DNA of 64,000 bases, taken from positions 806,001-870,000 of the forward strand of contig NZ_BQYJ01000001.1 in assembly GCF_023168165.1 (NCBI RefSeq). The letters are read 5' to 3'. This stretch comes from Niallia sp. NCCP-28 (GTDB lineage: Bacteria; Bacillota; Bacilli; Bacillales; Cytobacillaceae). Made by a program: the position numbers and the translations under genes. Positions 36,481 to 47,902 of this stretch are shown here, one piece after another (position 1 is the stretch's first letter; the number at the start of each line of letters is the position of its first letter). Under the pieces are notes generated by a model. It saw only the letters and a program-made list of their open reading frames with translations. It did not search any database and was not told the DNA's origin.

Positions 36481-37458
36481 CTATTGTTCTCTCAGCATTT
36501 TTGCTGCATCTTTTGCAAAATAGGTCATGATTAGATCTGCACCCGCTCGTTTCATGCCAACAAGCATTTCCATGACGATTTTTTCTTCATCAATCCAGCC
36601 ATTTTGCGCAGCCGCTTTGACCATACTGTATTCTCCACTTACATTATAAATAACGATTGGCAATTTAAGTGCATTTTTCATATCGCGGACAATATCCAAA
36701 TACGGCAATCCCGGTTTAACAATCAGAAAATCAGCCCCCTCTGCTACATCCGATTCTGCTTCCCTTAATGCTTCTAAGCGATTGGCCGGATCCATTTGAT
36801 AAGCTTTGCGATCCCCAAATTGGGGCGTACTGTCTGCTGCTTCCCGAAATGGTCCATAAAAGGCAGAAGAATATTTAACGCCATATGACATAATCGGCGT
36901 CTCTAAAAACCCAGCTTCATCCAATCCCTTGCGAATTGCAGCAACAAATCCATCCATCATATTGGATGGCGCAATAATATCTGCACCTGCTTCAGCTTGG
37001 CTTACCGCTGTTTTCACCAATAGTTCTAATGATTCATCATTTAATACTTTGCCTTCTTCCACTACCCCGCAATGTCCGTGGCTTGTATATTCGCATAAAC
37101 ATGTATCTGCAATAACCACCATATCAGGATAGTTCTTTTTGATAAAACGAATGCCCTCTTGGACAATGCCATGATCATGGAATGCTTGTGTTCCGCATTC
37201 ATCTTTTTCCAGCGGCAACCCAAATAATAACACCGATTTAATGCCTAGGCTTTGCACTTCATCCATTTCTTCCCCTAATCGATCCAATGAAAAATTATAA
37301 ATGCCAGGCATAGAAGAGATTTCCTTTTTTATATTTTCTCCTTCTGCAACAAAGATAGGATAAATTAAGTCTTCAATATGTAAATAATTTTCTCTTACTA
37401 ATGCTCTCATATTTGCAGATTGTCTTAATCTGCGATGACGTTTAAATTCAATTGACAT
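36481..37458 (-). CDS. hemB: Delta-aminolevulinic acid dehydratase (porphobilinogen synthase)
   Basis: HemB condenses two 5-aminolevulinate molecules to porphobilinogen. The 325 residues include the zinc cysteines in [14 protein letters not shown], the first substrate Lys in [14 protein letters not shown] and the Schiff-base Lys in [13 protein letters not shown]. It lies between hemD and hemL with short gaps. Confidence 0.97.
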   Translation of the reverse strand: MSIEFKRHRRLRQSANMRALVRENYLHIEDLIYPIFVAEGENIKKEISSMPGIYNFSLDRLGEEMDEVQSLGIKSVLLFGLPLEKDECGTQAFHDHGIVQEGIRFIKKNYPDMVVIADTCLCEYTSHGHCGVVEEGKVLNDESLELLVKTAVSQAEAGADIIAPSNMMDGFVAAIRKGLDEAGFLETPIMSYGVKYSSAFYGPFREAADSTPQFGDRKAYQMDPANRLEALREAESDVAEGADFLIVKPGLPYLDIVRDMKNALKLPIVIYNVSGEYSMVKAAAQNGWIDEEKIVMEMLVGMKRAGADLIMTYFAKDAAKMLREQ

Positions 37459-37477
37459 TTATTAGTCTCTCCCTCTA

Positions 37478-38245
37478 TTATTTCATTTTAAAATAGCTGC
37501 CCAATGATTTTATCATGCTTTCAACGGTATAATCGTCAGGCATCACATCTGCTTCTAGCTGATAATACCTTAACCTGTCTCTTGTAACAGGACCAATAGA
37601 AACAATCGTGCAATCTTTTAACTGGCGATGCAATTTATATTTATCTATAACAAACATAAAATGATCTACTGTGGATGCACTTGTAAAAATCAGGACATCC
37701 AGCTTATTAGCTTTTAGCTTTTTAGAAAGCAATTCCTCGCTTTCTTGGGGAAAATACGTTTGATAGACTATAATTTCTTCTATTTGCGATTGAGTGGTTT
37801 TCAGTGTCGTATATAAATAGTCGCGAGCTAAATTTCCTTTTACAATCAATACCTTGTCATTGATCTTTAAAACTGGCAAAAATTCTTGTGCAAATGTTTC
37901 TGCTACATATTTACTTGGCATAAAATCAACAGAAATGCCGTATTCCCTTAATGCATTTGTTGTTTTTTCTCCAATTGCAGCAACTTTCATAGTTTTTTGC
38001 CGAAGATTTGGCAGCTGTTGAAAAAAAGCTCTCACTCCATTGCTACTTGTGAAAACAAGCCACTTATAATAAGGTTTCTCTATGCATTTTCGCTGCACAT
38101 CCAACGGAATCGCTACATTCTTAAAGGCCAATAGTGGAATTTCTATGGCTATTCCCCCATAATCCTCCACTTTTCTCACGAGAGAAGCTGCTTGCTTTTT
38201 AGAGCGGGGAATAAGAATGCGTTTCCCCTTAAGCGGCTCATCCAT
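37478..38245 (-). CDS. hemD: Uroporphyrinogen-III synthase
   Basis: HemD closes and flips ring D of hydroxymethylbilane to give uroporphyrinogen III. The 255 residues contain two alternating alpha/beta lobes, with [13 protein letters not shown] and [13 protein letters not shown] as the paired family motifs. The ATG overlaps the end of hemC (ATTGATGGATGA), so translation is coupled. Confidence 0.93.
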   Translation of the reverse strand: MDEPLKGKRILIPRSKKQAASLVRKVEDYGGIAIEIPLLAFKNVAIPLDVQRKCIEKPYYKWLVFTSSNGVRAFFQQLPNLRQKTMKVAAIGEKTTNALREYGISVDFMPSKYVAETFAQEFLPVLKINDKVLIVKGNLARDYLYTTLKTTQSQIEEIIVYQTYFPQESEELLSKKLKANKLDVLIFTSASTVDHFMFVIDKYKLHRQLKDCTIVSIGPVTRDRLRYYQLEADVMPDDYTVESMIKSLGSYFKMK

Positions 38246-39176
38246 CAATAATATTCTCCTCTTTTAGCTCATCAATTAATTTTTTTGCACCTTTTTCTGT
38301 TAAAATAGCTGCAGCCTGTTCGCCAACTTCGACAGGATTGCTTCCACTTACTTCTTGTTTAAAAATTTTTTTGCCGTCTGGTGATGCAACAAGAGCCGTC
38401 AAACTTACTTCATTATTTTCTTGTATTGTTGCATAACCAGCTATCGGCACTTGGCAGCCGCCATCCATTTTATTTAGAAAAGCTCTTTCTGCAAAAACTG
38501 TTCGAGTTGTCTTTTCATTAGAAAATTTGCTGAGAAGTTCCAATATCTCTTTATCATCTTCTCTGCACTCAATTGCCAGAGCTCCTTGACCAACAGCTGG
38601 CAAACAAACTTCTGGTTCTAAAAATTCTGTTACAACATCCTTTGTCCATCCCATTCTGGACAGCCCAGCTGCAGCCAAAATAATAGCATCATAATCATTG
38701 GTTTCTAATTTTTTTAATCTCGTATCAATATTTCCTCTTATCCATTTAATTTGTAGATCTGGTCTAATGCTGAGAATCTGTGAACCTCGTCTTAAGCTGC
38801 TTGTCCCAACAATTGCCCCTTCCTTTAACTCGTTCAGCGATTTATGATTTTTGCTGATTAATGCATCTCTATGATCTTCTCTTTGCGGAATGCAGCCAAT
38901 AATTAGCCCTTTTGGCAATACAGCCGGCATATCTTTCATACTATGTACAGCAATATCAATTTCTTTATCCAGCATAGCTTGCTCTATCTCTTTTACAAAA
39001 AGTCCTTTTCCGCCAACTTTCGAAAGAGTGACATCTAAAATAACATCCCCTTTTGTCACCACTTCCTTTACTTCAAACTCAAAGGAAGGATCAAGCTTCT
39101 TTAACTGATCAATAACCCAGTTTGTTTGTGTAATAGCTAACTTGCTTTTTCGTGAACCAACAATAATCTTTCTCAT
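38238..39176 (-). CDS. hemC: Porphobilinogen deaminase (hydroxymethylbilane synthase)
   Basis: HemC links four porphobilinogens through its dipyrromethane cofactor. The 312 residues begin [19 protein letters not shown]; the cofactor-binding Cys lies in [13 protein letters not shown], and [12 protein letters not shown] and [12 protein letters not shown] are present. The ATG is preceded by GGAGGG seven bases upstream, which decides against an in-frame TTG four codons earlier. Confidence 0.96.
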   Translation of the reverse strand: MRKIIVGSRKSKLAITQTNWVIDQLKKLDPSFEFEVKEVVTKGDVILDVTLSKVGGKGLFVKEIEQAMLDKEIDIAVHSMKDMPAVLPKGLIIGCIPQREDHRDALISKNHKSLNELKEGAIVGTSSLRRGSQILSIRPDLQIKWIRGNIDTRLKKLETNDYDAIILAAAGLSRMGWTKDVVTEFLEPEVCLPAVGQGALAIECREDDKEILELLSKFSNEKTTRTVFAERAFLNKMDGGCQVPIAGYATIQENNEVSLTALVASPDGKKIFKQEVSGSNPVEVGEQAAAILTEKGAKKLIDELKEENIIDG

Positions 39177-39256
39177 AAAACCCTCCAAAGTTCTTTTATC
39201 TTTTCATTCCCTTGATGCTGTATAAAAAGAATTTTTCAAAATAAATCATAATGTTG

Positions 39257-40081
39257 TTAAAAATGAAAAGAAGAAAATTTTCCAATAAAGATAAAATTAA
39301 CCATCACCATCAAAAAGTTCATAATATTAAGCACTGCAATATTTTTTCCTCTTAGTTTATTGGTAGCCCGTAAATATAAGTAAATGCTGTAGATAAATAA
39401 AATAATAAAGGAACCAATTATTTTCGGATCATACCAAAAAAAAGCTGGCTTTTGGATAATCGCCCATTGAATTCCAAGTATTAATGCAATTAACAGAATT
39501 GGCACACTAATAACATTAAGCAAATAGGATATATATTCTAGCTTAGCCAAGTCAGGGATTCTTATTAACCTTTTTCCCCATTGTTTTTTCTTCAGAAGAT
39601 TATATTGCACACAATATAATACGGAAAAAATAAACGATAATGAAAAAGCTCCATAGGAAAGAATCGCGGCAGTAATATGAATAAATAATAGTTCAGATAC
39701 CACTTTTTCCGCTATTTTGCCGCCAGACTCATGAATAGGGGCAAATGTATGTATCGCCATAATAATAAAACCTAGAACATTTGCAAAAAAAACAATAAAA
39801 TCCACTTTTAGTAAGCGATTTATCGCAAGGGACAAAGATATTAATACCCATGTATAAAAATATAAACCTTCCATTATGGTTAATACGGGAAATCTCCCTG
39901 TCTCCTTCATATATACAATAAGAAAGGAAGTTTGCAGCGCCCATACAAATGAAAGTAACCAGAAAGCAGCTTTATTGGCCCTCTGGTTATTATGCATAAA
40001 ATCAAAAAAATAAAACAAAACAGATAATGCATAAAGAATGATCGTTAACTCATGAAGTCTTGACATGTAAATATCCTGCAT
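39257..40081 (-). CDS. hemX: HemX, CcsA-like membrane protein
   Basis: HemX is a polytopic membrane protein related to the CcsA/ResC cytochrome assembly family; in B. subtilis it lowers cellular HemA level. The 274 residues form about eight membrane helices and keep the family stretches TIMEGLYFYTWVLI and HITAAILSYGAFSLSF. GAGGAG lies seven bases before the ATG. It sits between hemA and hemC. Confidence 0.92.
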   Translation of the reverse strand: MQDIYMSRLHELTIILYALSVLFYFFDFMHNNQRANKAAFWLLSFVWALQTSFLIVYMKETGRFPVLTIMEGLYFYTWVLISLSLAINRLLKVDFIVFFANVLGFIIMAIHTFAPIHESGGKIAEKVVSELLFIHITAAILSYGAFSLSFIFSVLYCVQYNLLKKKQWGKRLIRIPDLAKLEYISYLLNVISVPILLIALILGIQWAIIQKPAFFWYDPKIIGSFIILFIYSIYLYLRATNKLRGKNIAVLNIMNFLMVMVNFIFIGKFSSFHF

Positions 40082-40181
40082 AATGTTACTCCTCTACAAT
40101 CCAGTACAGAATAGTAATCAGATCCTTTTATATTATCTCGTAAATTTTATGAAAATCAAATAGCCTACATTGAGTTTTCTT

Positions 40182-41552
40182 TTAATAGGATTGTAAAGTA
40201 GTTTGATAAGAATAAGAAGGAGCTGCTATATCTGTTTTTTGTTTTCTCTCTTCTTTTTTTGTTTCCTCTTTATCATGTACAGCAACAGCATCTTCTAACT
40301 GAAAAATTTGTTTAAATAGCTGCAGAGACTTTTCTGCATCTTCAGTAGAGGCTAGCTCCTTCACTTGAAGAATTGGATCTTTTAACAATTGATTAATGAT
40401 GCTTTTTGTATGCTTATTTAGGACTTTTTTATCTCTTGTGCTTAAATGGGGCATCTTTCTTTCAATGCTCTTCATCGTTTCTGATTGAATGGTAAGAGCC
40501 TTGTTTCGAAGTTCCGAAATAACTGGCACGATGCCAAGCAAGTGAAGCCATTGGTTAAATTCCACTATTGCCTCTTCAATCATTAACATAATTTTCGCCG
40601 CTTCTTTTTGACGTTCTTGCATGTTTGCTTCTACTATTCCCTCTAAATCATCTATATCATAAAGAAAAACACTTTCAAGCTCCGTAATCTCTGGATCTAG
40701 ATCTCTTGGCACTGCAATATCCACCATAAATAGAGGTTTGCCTTTGCGAGTTTTATCTACGGACTGCATCATGTTTTTGGTGATAACATAGGAGGTTGCT
40801 CCAGTAGAGCTTATTACGATATCTGCATCCATTAAAGCGCATTGCAAGTCATTAAACTGTTTTGCCTGTCCTTCAAAACGCTCTGCCAACCCTTGGGCTT
40901 TTTCGAATGTGCGATTTATCACCGTTACATTTTTTGCACCATTGCTATATAAATTTTGGATGGCCAGCTCTCCCATTTTCCCCGCACCTAATATTAAAAC
41001 ATTTTTATTTTCTAGCGTTCCAAAAATTTTCCTTGCCAATTCAACCGCAGCATAACTTACAGAAACAGCATTTTCGCCAATAGTCGTTTCTGTATGAGCT
41101 CTTTTTGCAAGGGTGATAGCTTGTTTAAACAGCTGATTAAATACGGTTCCAACTACATTTCTATTTTGAGCTTCTAAAAAGCTTGTGCGAACTTGCCCGA
41201 GTATTTGCGTTTCCCCTACAACCATAGAGTTTAACCCGCATGCCACTTGAAATAAATGGTTCATTGCACCCTCTTGCTCATAGACAAATAAATATGGAAC
41301 AAATTCATTTTGCTCCATTCCAAACCATTCCGACAAAAATTCTTTTATATAGTAGCGGCCTGTATGCAATTGGTCGACAACCGCATATATTTCCGTTCTA
41401 TTGCATGTAGATATGATCACATTCTCTAATATGCTTTTTTTATATTGCAGTTGATTCATTGCCTCTCCCAATTGCGATGAATCAAACGTCAAACGTTCAC
41501 GTATTTCGACTGGTGCCGTTTTATAATTTAGTCCAACAACTATGATATGCAT
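40182..41552 (-). CDS. hemA: Glutamyl-tRNA reductase
   Basis: HemA reduces glutamyl-tRNA to glutamate-1-semialdehyde, the committed step of haem synthesis. The 456 residues show [13 protein letters not shown] near the start, the active-site Cys in [11 protein letters not shown], the NADPH-binding GAGKMGELA and [15 protein letters not shown], and the helical dimerisation domain. It is the first gene of the hemAXCDBL operon and has a near-consensus Per box in its leader. Confidence 0.97.
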   Translation of the reverse strand: MHIIVVGLNYKTAPVEIRERLTFDSSQLGEAMNQLQYKKSILENVIISTCNRTEIYAVVDQLHTGRYYIKEFLSEWFGMEQNEFVPYLFVYEQEGAMNHLFQVACGLNSMVVGETQILGQVRTSFLEAQNRNVVGTVFNQLFKQAITLAKRAHTETTIGENAVSVSYAAVELARKIFGTLENKNVLILGAGKMGELAIQNLYSNGAKNVTVINRTFEKAQGLAERFEGQAKQFNDLQCALMDADIVISSTGATSYVITKNMMQSVDKTRKGKPLFMVDIAVPRDLDPEITELESVFLYDIDDLEGIVEANMQERQKEAAKIMLMIEEAIVEFNQWLHLLGIVPVISELRNKALTIQSETMKSIERKMPHLSTRDKKVLNKHTKSIINQLLKDPILQVKELASTEDAEKSLQLFKQIFQLEDAVAVHDKEETKKEERKQKTDIAAPSYSYQTTLQSY

Positions 41553-41597
41553 CAGTTAAATGACACCCCTAACTATTTCAATTAAACGCTCACTTAT

Positions 41598-41612
41598 TTA
41601 TAATAATTCTAA
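41598..41612 (-). promoter_or_regulatory. Per box in the hemA leader
   Basis: On the minus strand the 15 bases read TTAGAATTATTATAA, one mismatch from the PerR consensus TTATAATTATTATAA. It lies just after the predicted start of transcription, so bound PerR would block the polymerase. PerR control of the hem operon is established in B. subtilis. Confidence 0.75.
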
Positions 41613-41622
41613 ACATGGATTA

Positions 41623-41628
41623 ATTATA
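41623..41628 (-). promoter_or_regulatory. -10 box of the hemA promoter
   Basis: The complement reads TATAAT in TTTGCTATAATTAATCC. A weak -35 (TATACA) lies 18 bases upstream on the minus strand. The Per box begins about 11 bases downstream. Confidence 0.6.
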
Positions 41629-42180
41629 GCAAATTTTCTTTATAAATGTATAAAAAATAGCTTTATATTTGTGAACATATTGTGAATTCTTTAATTAACA
41701 ATAATTAAGATTGATAATTGATACCGACGTAAAAAGAAAAAGCAATACGGCCCTTTGCTAGTTTCCGAATATTACTAATCTTAGTTTATTCTTATTTTCC
41801 TTTTTTATCGATTAAATTGGAAGAAAAAATTCACCCTTTTATAAAGTAAAACTAACAATGAGGCTTTCAGGAGCGCTGTTCTGCCTAAACTTGTCATTTC
41901 TCCTCCCAATCTAATCCCTGCCCATTAAATAAGCAATAAAAAAGTTTTTTATTTATACCCATTATTATACTATATAAAAAACTTTAAGCTGATTATTTCT
42001 AAATGTTTTATAATGAAAGCAGGGGATTTTTATTGTTCATGCGAATTACTTGATGAGTGCTAAAGAAAAATGGATGTTTGGATCTTTCTTTTTATTTCCA
42101 AAATCAATGGAACAAAAAATCATCTATAAAAAATCTTAGCCACAATAAAAAAAGTGGCTCGGAAGATATTGCTTACTTCA

Positions 42181-42208
42181 TGTACAGTAACAAATATCTC
42201 CCTATAAT
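42181..42208 (+). promoter_or_regulatory. Promoter of the ysxD-like gene
   Basis: TGTACA (42181-42186) and TATAAT (42203-42208) are 16 bases apart, 39 bases before the ATG. Confidence 0.55.
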
Positions 42209-42246
42209 TCAAGCTTAGGTTATTGGAAGTAGAAGCGGAGGAAACA

Positions 42247-42732
42247 ATGAAAAGTCAAAAATTATTTTCAGGCATTATTTTAATAGGATTTGGATTATAT
42301 TTTTTATTGAAGGAGTTTAATATTCCACTATTTGCAGATTTTTATACATGGCCTACTCTATTATTGATAGTTGGCATAGCTTTTTTAATTCAAGGCTATC
42401 GAGGAAATGATTATAGCAGTATTCTGCCTGGGGTTATTTTAGCTGGATTCGGCTTGCATTTTCATTTAATAAATAAATTAGCCATTTGGCCTGATCATAC
42501 CGGATCTTTTATTCTTATTATTGCCTTAGGTTTTATTCTCCAAAACCAAAAATCTGGCCAAGGACTGTTAAATGGGATGCTATTTCTTTTATTGGCTATT
42601 CTCTTGCTATTTTTTCAAGATATTATCCAATCACTTGGATTTTTAAAATTAAAGGAAAATACTGTAAGCATGATCATTCCCATCCTTTTTCTTCTTATTG
42701 GCAGCTATTATTTATTTATCCAAAAAAAATAA
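42247..42732 (+). CDS. YsxD-like small membrane protein (LiaI/DUF5668-type)
   Basis: The 161 residues form four pairs of short hydrophobic helices, starting LFSGIILIGFGLYFLLKEFN and containing repeated WP(T/D)-(L/I)LL pieces, typical of LiaI/LiaF-like transmembrane regions. An upstream in-frame TTG exists, but GCGGAGGAAACA places the start at this ATG. It runs against its neighbours. B. subtilis has ysxD, a small membrane gene, at the same place between hemA and ysxC, so this is the likely counterpart. Function unknown; a membrane stress role is a guess from the fold. Confidence 0.75.
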   Translation: MKSQKLFSGIILIGFGLYFLLKEFNIPLFADFYTWPTLLLIVGIAFLIQGYRGNDYSSILPGVILAGFGLHFHLINKLAIWPDHTGSFILIIALGFILQNQKSGQGLLNGMLFLLLAILLLFFQDIIQSLGFLKLKENTVSMIIPILFLLIGSYYLFIQKK

Positions 42733-42760
42733 AACGAAGCAGGGTTTCCCCGCTTCGTTT
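42731..42760. terminator. Bidirectional terminator between ysxD-like gene and ysxC
   Basis: AAAACGAAGC-A-GGG pairs with CCC-C-GCTTCGTTTT around a TTT loop, with T-rich tails both ways. The stem runs right up to both stop codons. Confidence 0.88.
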
Positions 42761-43347
42761 TATTTTTTAGCCAAATGCTGCAATAATGACCAAACTTTAT
42801 CTTTTCCTTCTCCTGTTTCCGAAGAAAAAAGAAGAAGATAGTCCTTATCACTTAAATCAAATGTTTCTTTTGTCACTTTTAAATGCTTTTGCCATTGCGA
42901 CTTGGAAATTTTATCTGCCTTTGTTGCGATGATGACACATGGAATATCATAATGCTTTAAAAAGTCATACATTAGCACATCATCTTTGGTAGGCGGATGC
43001 CTTAAATCAGTAATTAAAATAACTGCTTTTAGCTGGTCTCTTGTTGTAAAATATGTTTCAAGCATTTTGCCCCATGCTTCTCTTTCCTTTTTAGAAACTT
43101 TCGCATATCCATATCCTGGGACATCCACAAAATGAAGAATCTCATTAATTAAATAAAAATTTAATGTCTGCGTTTTTCCTGGCTTGGAAGAAATGCGGGC
43201 AAGCGCCTTTCTTCCAAGCATTTTATTAATAAAAGAAGACTTTCCTACATTTGATCTTCCTGCCAAGGCGAATTCAGGAATATCGCTTTCTGGATATTGA
43301 TTAGGTTTTACTGCACTTATTACTATTTCAGCACTAGTTACTTTCAA
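42760..43347 (-). CDS. ysxC: Ribosome assembly GTPase YsxC (EngB/YihA)
   Basis: YsxC is an essential GTPase needed to mature the 50S subunit. The 195 residues have G1 as GRSNVGKSS at 30-38, G3 as [11 protein letters not shown]4 as TKADK and G5 as SSETGEG. The start is TTG, with its first base inside the last codon of lonA (TCTTGAAAG), so translation follows lonA by a 4-base overlap. Confidence 0.95.
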   Translation of the reverse strand: MKVTSAEIVISAVKPNQYPESDIPEFALAGRSNVGKSSFINKMLGRKALARISSKPGKTQTLNFYLINEILHFVDVPGYGYAKVSKKEREAWGKMLETYFTTRDQLKAVILITDLRHPPTKDDVLMYDFLKHYDIPCVIIATKADKISKSQWQKHLKVTKETFDLSDKDYLLLFSSETGEGKDKVWSLLQHLAKK

Positions 43348-45671
43348 GAATTTACACTTCCGTTCAATGCATGTTTTAATACTTCGTCTACGTGGGAAAC
43401 AAGAATAAATTCAAGTCCTTCCCGTACGCTTTCAGGAATATCTTCTAAATCTTTTTCATTATCTTTTGGTGCAATAATAGTAGTTAATCCCGCTCTATGG
43501 GCACCTAATGATTTTTCTTTTAAGCCGCCAATAGGAAGCACTCTGCCTCGCAATGTAACTTCCCCTGTCATGCCTACTTCTTTTTTTATCGTTCTGCCAG
43601 AAAGAGCAGAAACTAATGCTGTTACCATCGTGATGCCGGCAGATGGGCCATCCTTTGGCACAGCACCTTCTGGAACATGAATATGGATATCATGTTTTTC
43701 ATGAAATTTAGGATCAATGCCAAGCTCTTCCGATTTTGAACGGATATAACTAAATGCGGCTTGAGCAGATTCTCTCATCACATCACCGAGTTTGCCTGTT
43801 AATACAAGTTTGCCTTTTCCAGGTGCTAAAGATACTTCTATTTGTAATGTATCCCCGCCGACAGTCGTATAAGCAAGACCTGTCGCTACTCCGACTTGGT
43901 CAATTTCTTCTGCCTGACCAAAACGAAACTTCGGTTTGCCAAGAAATTCTTCCAAATTTTTGCTTGTTACAACAATTTTTTTCTTTTCGCTTGTTACAAT
44001 TATTTTTGCACTTTTACGGCAAATGGAAGCAATCTGTCTTTCTAAGCTGCGCACTCCTGCTTCTCTTGTATATAATCGAACAATTTTTTGAATGGCATCA
44101 TCTCTTATTTGCAATTGCCCTTTTGTTAATCCATGATCTTTTATTTGCTTTTCCAATAAATGATTTTTTACAATATGGTTTTTTTCCAGTTCTGTATATC
44201 CAGCAATCGAAATTATCTCCATTCTATCCCTTAGCGGCGCTGGAATCGTTGCTAAATTATTAGCAGTTGCAACAAACATAACTTTTGAAAGATCATATGT
44301 TTCTTCAATATAATGATCGCTAAAGTTGTGGTTTTGCTCTGGATCCAATACTTCCAACATTGCAGCAGACGGATCTCCGCGAAAATCATTCGACATTTTA
44401 TCAATTTCATCAAGCAAAAATACTGGGTTTACTGTTCCAGCTTTTTTCATTCCTTGAATAATTCTGCCAGGCATTGCTCCCACATATGTTCGGCGATGTC
44501 CTCTAATTTCCGATTCATCACGCACGCCTCCAAGAGAAACACGCACAAAATGTCGGTTTAATGATCTGGCAATAGAACGGGCTAAACTAGTTTTCCCTAC
44601 ACCTGGAGGTCCTGCTAAACAAAGGATAGGGCCTTTTAGGGAATTGGTCAATTTTTGAACGGCCAAATATTCTAATACTCTTTCTTTCACTTTTTCTAGA
44701 CCATAATGATCTTCATCTAGAATTTTTTCTGCTTTCAGAATATCCAGATCATCTTCTGTTGCTTTTGACCAAGGCAGGGCAATTAGCCATTCAATATAGT
44801 TGCGAATTACTGAACTTTCCGCAGATGTAGAGGGAATTTTTTCATAGCGGTCCAACTCTTTTAATGCAGTTTCTTTTACATGCTCCGGCATTCCGCATGC
44901 TTCAATTTTCTCCATCAGAGAACTGACTTCACCGCTTTTTCCATCTTTATCTCCAAGTTCTTTTTGAATGGCTTTCATTTGTTCACGCAAATAATATTCT
45001 TTTTGTGTTCTTTCCATGGATTTTTTGACACGCTGTCCGATTTTTTTTTCCAAACTAAGGACTTCTTTTTCATTATGAATAATATCAATCACATAATTCA
45101 TTCTTTTTTTATTATCGATTGTTTCCAAAATATGCTGCTTTTCTTTCAGCTTAATCGGCAAATGGGAAGCGATAATATCTGCCATCCTACCTGGCTCCTC
45201 CATATCAGAAACAGTGGATAGCGTTTCATTTGAAATCTTCTTCGAAATTTTTATGTATTGTTCAAAATATTCCAGCATCGTCCGCATCAAAGCTTCATCT
45301 TCTATATCTTTGGAAGTATCCTCGTCAAATACATGCAAACTAGCAGAAAAATACCCTTCTTCCTCGATTATTTCAAGAATTTCCGCTCTTTGTAGACCTT
45401 CCACTAATACACGAATAGTTCCATTAGGCAGCTTTAGCATTTGTTTCACTTTTGTTAAAGTTCCTATTTTGTATAAATCTTCTTCAGTCGGATCATCTAT
45501 ATCCATATCCTTTTGCATCGTTAAAAAGATTAAATGGTCATCTACCATTGCTTTTTCAAGTGCCTGTACTGATTTTTCACGTCCAACATCTAAATGTAAA
45601 ACCATTGTTGGATAAACAAGCAAACCTCGAAGCGGCAGGAGGGGGACAATTGTATTGTTTATTTCCTCCAT
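43344..45671 (-). CDS. lonA: ATP-dependent protease LonA
   Basis: LonA degrades misfolded and regulatory proteins in the cytoplasm. The 775 residues comprise the N-terminal substrate domain (1-205), a coiled coil, the AAA+ module with GPPGVGKT, Walker B in FLLDEIDKM, and the protease domain with the Ser-Lys dyad in DGPSAGITM (about Ser677) and [14 protein letters not shown] (about Lys720). Length and motifs are normal. A TAGACA-17-TAGAAT promoter precedes it. Confidence 0.97.
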   Translation of the reverse strand: MEEINNTIVPLLPLRGLLVYPTMVLHLDVGREKSVQALEKAMVDDHLIFLTMQKDMDIDDPTEEDLYKIGTLTKVKQMLKLPNGTIRVLVEGLQRAEILEIIEEEGYFSASLHVFDEDTSKDIEDEALMRTMLEYFEQYIKISKKISNETLSTVSDMEEPGRMADIIASHLPIKLKEKQHILETIDNKKRMNYVIDIIHNEKEVLSLEKKIGQRVKKSMERTQKEYYLREQMKAIQKELGDKDGKSGEVSSLMEKIEACGMPEHVKETALKELDRYEKIPSTSAESSVIRNYIEWLIALPWSKATEDDLDILKAEKILDEDHYGLEKVKERVLEYLAVQKLTNSLKGPILCLAGPPGVGKTSLARSIARSLNRHFVRVSLGGVRDESEIRGHRRTYVGAMPGRIIQGMKKAGTVNPVFLLDEIDKMSNDFRGDPSAAMLEVLDPEQNHNFSDHYIEETYDLSKVMFVATANNLATIPAPLRDRMEIISIAGYTELEKNHIVKNHLLEKQIKDHGLTKGQLQIRDDAIQKIVRLYTREAGVRSLERQIASICRKSAKIIVTSEKKKIVVTSKNLEEFLGKPKFRFGQAEEIDQVGVATGLAYTTVGGDTLQIEVSLAPGKGKLVLTGKLGDVMRESAQAAFSYIRSKSEELGIDPKFHEKHDIHIHVPEGAVPKDGPSAGITMVTALVSALSGRTIKKEVGMTGEVTLRGRVLPIGGLKEKSLGAHRAGLTTIIAPKDNEKDLEDIPESVREGLEFILVSHVDEVLKHALNGSVNS

Positions 45672-45726
45672 TATGTTGCACCTCCAGCTATAAAAAATTC
45701 CATTTCAAAATCTAATGCTTTGTACA

Positions 45727-45755
45727 ATTCTATCTTATTTATGAAAAAGTGTCTA
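45727..45755 (-). promoter_or_regulatory. Promoter of lonA
   Basis: On the minus strand TAGACA and TAGAAT are 17 bases apart (complement of 45750-45755 and 45727-45732). Each has one mismatch to sigma-A consensus. Confidence 0.7.
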
Positions 45756-46005
45756 TTAACTAGATTTATTGCGGATTGGAACAAAATAGAACTGTTTTTG
45801 GTATAAGTCACAAAAAGAAAAACTTTATACTCCTAGTATTTTAACAAACAGCTCGTAATATGTCTTTTTAATAAAAAATATCCTGTTTATTTTTTGCTCA
45901 TTTAGACTTGAAAGCAGAAATGAAGAAAATATTGTTCTCTAGGCACTATTCATTAAAATAAATGCAACGTTCCACTATTATAACAGTTGGACCTATAGAA
46001 GAAAA

Positions 46006-46040
46006 AAAGCTTTAATTTTCCCTAAGAAAATTAAAGCTTT
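46006..46040. terminator. Terminator of lonB
   Basis: A perfect 15-bp stem AAAGCTTTAATTTTC / GAAAATTAAAGCTTT with a 5-base loop; on the minus strand it ends in T7. It lies immediately past the lonB stop. Confidence 0.85.
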
Positions 46041-46044
46041 TTTC

Positions 46045-47712
46045 TTACATACTTTTTTTCTTTGTTAAATCAGTTGCAGGAGATATTGGTTCTTCCATAA
46101 CATGCTCCTTTATCAAGGCATGTTCTAATACTTCTTTTAATGTTGTGACAGGCACTATTTCAATGCCTTTCACTTCTTGTAATACTGTTTGCATATTCTC
46201 CTTTGGAATAATAACTTTTTGCGCTCCAGCCGCATGCGCTGCTTTTACCTTTGCCAGCACACCACCGACTGGCTTTACTTTTCCATGTATGCTAATCTCA
46301 CCTGTCATTGCCACTTTGCGCGCTACCGGAAATTTATAAATAGCAGAATAGATGCCTGTAGCCATAGAAATGCCCGCAGACGGCCCATCTATTGGAATGC
46401 CTCCTGGAAAATTCACATGGATATCGTATTGATCTGCCGGAACATTCATGGACCTGAGCACTGTTATTACATTTTCAATAGAGCCTCTTGCCATACTTTT
46501 TCTGCGAATAGACTTTCCTTGGCCTCCGATACTCTCTTCTTCCACAATACCAGTTATATTAATAGAGCCCTTTTCTTTTGCTGGAATCACTGTTACCTCT
46601 ATTTCCAAAAGAGATCCAATATTGGTGCCATATACAGCAAGACCGTTTACTGAACCTATCGAAGAAGTTTTATTTATTTTTCTTTCCATTCTTGGAGATA
46701 GCTGACTGGAATTGATTACCCATTCCAACTCTTCTTCTTTAATATGATTTCTATCTTCTCCTATAGCAAGACCTGCAGAAATTTGAATAATATTCACTGC
46801 TTCTCTTCCATTGCGTGCATACTCCGCTAATGTTTCCAAGCTTTTTTTGCTGATTTCTAGATTTACTTTATCAGCTGCCTTTTTCCCAATTTTCACTACT
46901 TCATCTGCTGTCAGCTCTCTAAAAAACACTTCCATGCACCGCGAGCGGATAGCAGGCGGTATCTCATTCGGCGTTCTTGTAGTTGCACCGACTAAACGAA
47001 AATCAGCTGGCAGCCCATTTTGAAAAATATCATGTATATGTGTAGGTATTTGTGTATTTTCTTCGTTATAGTAAGCACTTTCTAAAAATACTTTCCGATC
47101 CTCAAGCACCTTTAACAATTTATTCATTTGCGTCGGATGAAGTTCCCCTATCTCATCAATAAATAAGACACCGCCATGTGCATTTGTAACGGCCCCCTGC
47201 TTTGGTTGAGGGATTCCTGCTTGTCCCATGGCTCCTGCACCTTGATAAATCGGATCATGAACAGAACCGATTAGCGGATCTGCAATTCCCCGTTCATCAA
47301 ATCTTGCTGTAGTAGCATCCAGCTCCACAAAAACAGAATTTGGTTTAAAAGGTGATCGTTTATTTCTTTTGGCTTCTTCTAAAACAAGTCTTGCCGCAGC
47401 TGTTTTACCCACTCCAGGCGGTCCATAAATAATGACATGTTGAGGATTGGGCCCACAAAGCGCTGCCTTTAAAGATTTGATTCCATCCTCTTGGCCTACA
47501 ATATCTTCAAAGCTTGTCGGGCGCACTTTTTCTGATAAAGGTTCTGTTAAAGAGATAGACCGCATTTTACGCAATTGATCCATTTCCTTTTTAGATTCCC
47601 GATCAATAGATACTTTTTGTGTTCTTTGGCTTTTTAATAAATTCCAAAAGTATAAACCAATTATTATTCCAAAGAACAATTGTACAAATAAAGCAATCTC
47701 CGTCCAGCTCAT
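46045..47712 (-). CDS. lonB: LonB, forespore-type ATP-dependent protease
   Basis: LonB is the membrane-anchored Lon variant that B. subtilis makes in the forespore under sigma-F. The 555 residues have an N-terminal membrane helix (about 6-24), the AAA+ module with [11 protein letters not shown] and FIDEIGELHP, and a protease domain with Ser in DGPSAGISMATG and Lys in GVLAKVKAAHAAG. I place the start at the ATG after AGGAGG. The frame is open for 45 codons further up, but that segment has no ribosome site and is unlike Lon. Length agrees with B. subtilis LonB. Confidence 0.95.
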   Translation of the reverse strand: MSWTEIALFVQLFFGIIIGLYFWNLLKSQRTQKVSIDRESKKEMDQLRKMRSISLTEPLSEKVRPTSFEDIVGQEDGIKSLKAALCGPNPQHVIIYGPPGVGKTAAARLVLEEAKRNKRSPFKPNSVFVELDATTARFDERGIADPLIGSVHDPIYQGAGAMGQAGIPQPKQGAVTNAHGGVLFIDEIGELHPTQMNKLLKVLEDRKVFLESAYYNEENTQIPTHIHDIFQNGLPADFRLVGATTRTPNEIPPAIRSRCMEVFFRELTADEVVKIGKKAADKVNLEISKKSLETLAEYARNGREAVNIIQISAGLAIGEDRNHIKEEELEWVINSSQLSPRMERKINKTSSIGSVNGLAVYGTNIGSLLEIEVTVIPAKEKGSINITGIVEEESIGGQGKSIRRKSMARGSIENVITVLRSMNVPADQYDIHVNFPGGIPIDGPSAGISMATGIYSAIYKFPVARKVAMTGEISIHGKVKPVGGVLAKVKAAHAAGAQKVIIPKENMQTVLQEVKGIEIVPVTTLKEVLEHALIKEHVMEEPISPATDLTKKKSM

Positions 47713-47902
47713 ATAAATACCTCCTGAATATAAATCATGCTGATAAACAGTAGTATCTCCTTTGAATGGTAGGAATAAACAATTTTTCTTACAAAAATGA
47801 TAGAACTTTCCAATCATCAGTTTTTTTAATCCTTCATTTGATCCCAACGGAATTTTTTTGGTTCATTTATAGCTATAGAATACATCTCTTTCAACAAAAA
47901 AA

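Larger units (their letters stand above)
41553..42246. other. Large gene-free region between hemA and the ysxD-like gene
   Basis: These 694 bases contain the hemA promoter and Per box at the left and the promoter of the plus-strand ysxD-like gene at the right. The middle (41650-42170) is AT-rich, with a near-palindrome AATAAAAAAGTTTTTTATT near 41936 and a GCCAC/GTGGC hairpin near 42138-42156. The only frame of note is 28 codons (42053-42139) without a ribosome site. I see nothing else. Confidence 0.5.
45672..46044 (-). other. lonB-lonA intergenic region
   Basis: These 373 bases carry the lonA promoter near 45727-45755 and the lonB terminator near 46006-46040. The remaining 250 AT-rich bases show no CIRCE or CtsR-type heptad repeat that I can find and no coding signal. 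Confidence 0.4.

Noticed and set aside
42053-42139. 28-codon open frame beginning MSAKEKWMFG
   Set aside because: No ribosome site, no support from position, and surrounding DNA is AT-rich; it may be a chance frame or a relic.
47713-47847. N-terminal extension of LonB
   Set aside because: The added 45 codons lack a ribosome site and Lon-like sequence, while AGGAGG precedes the internal ATG exactly.
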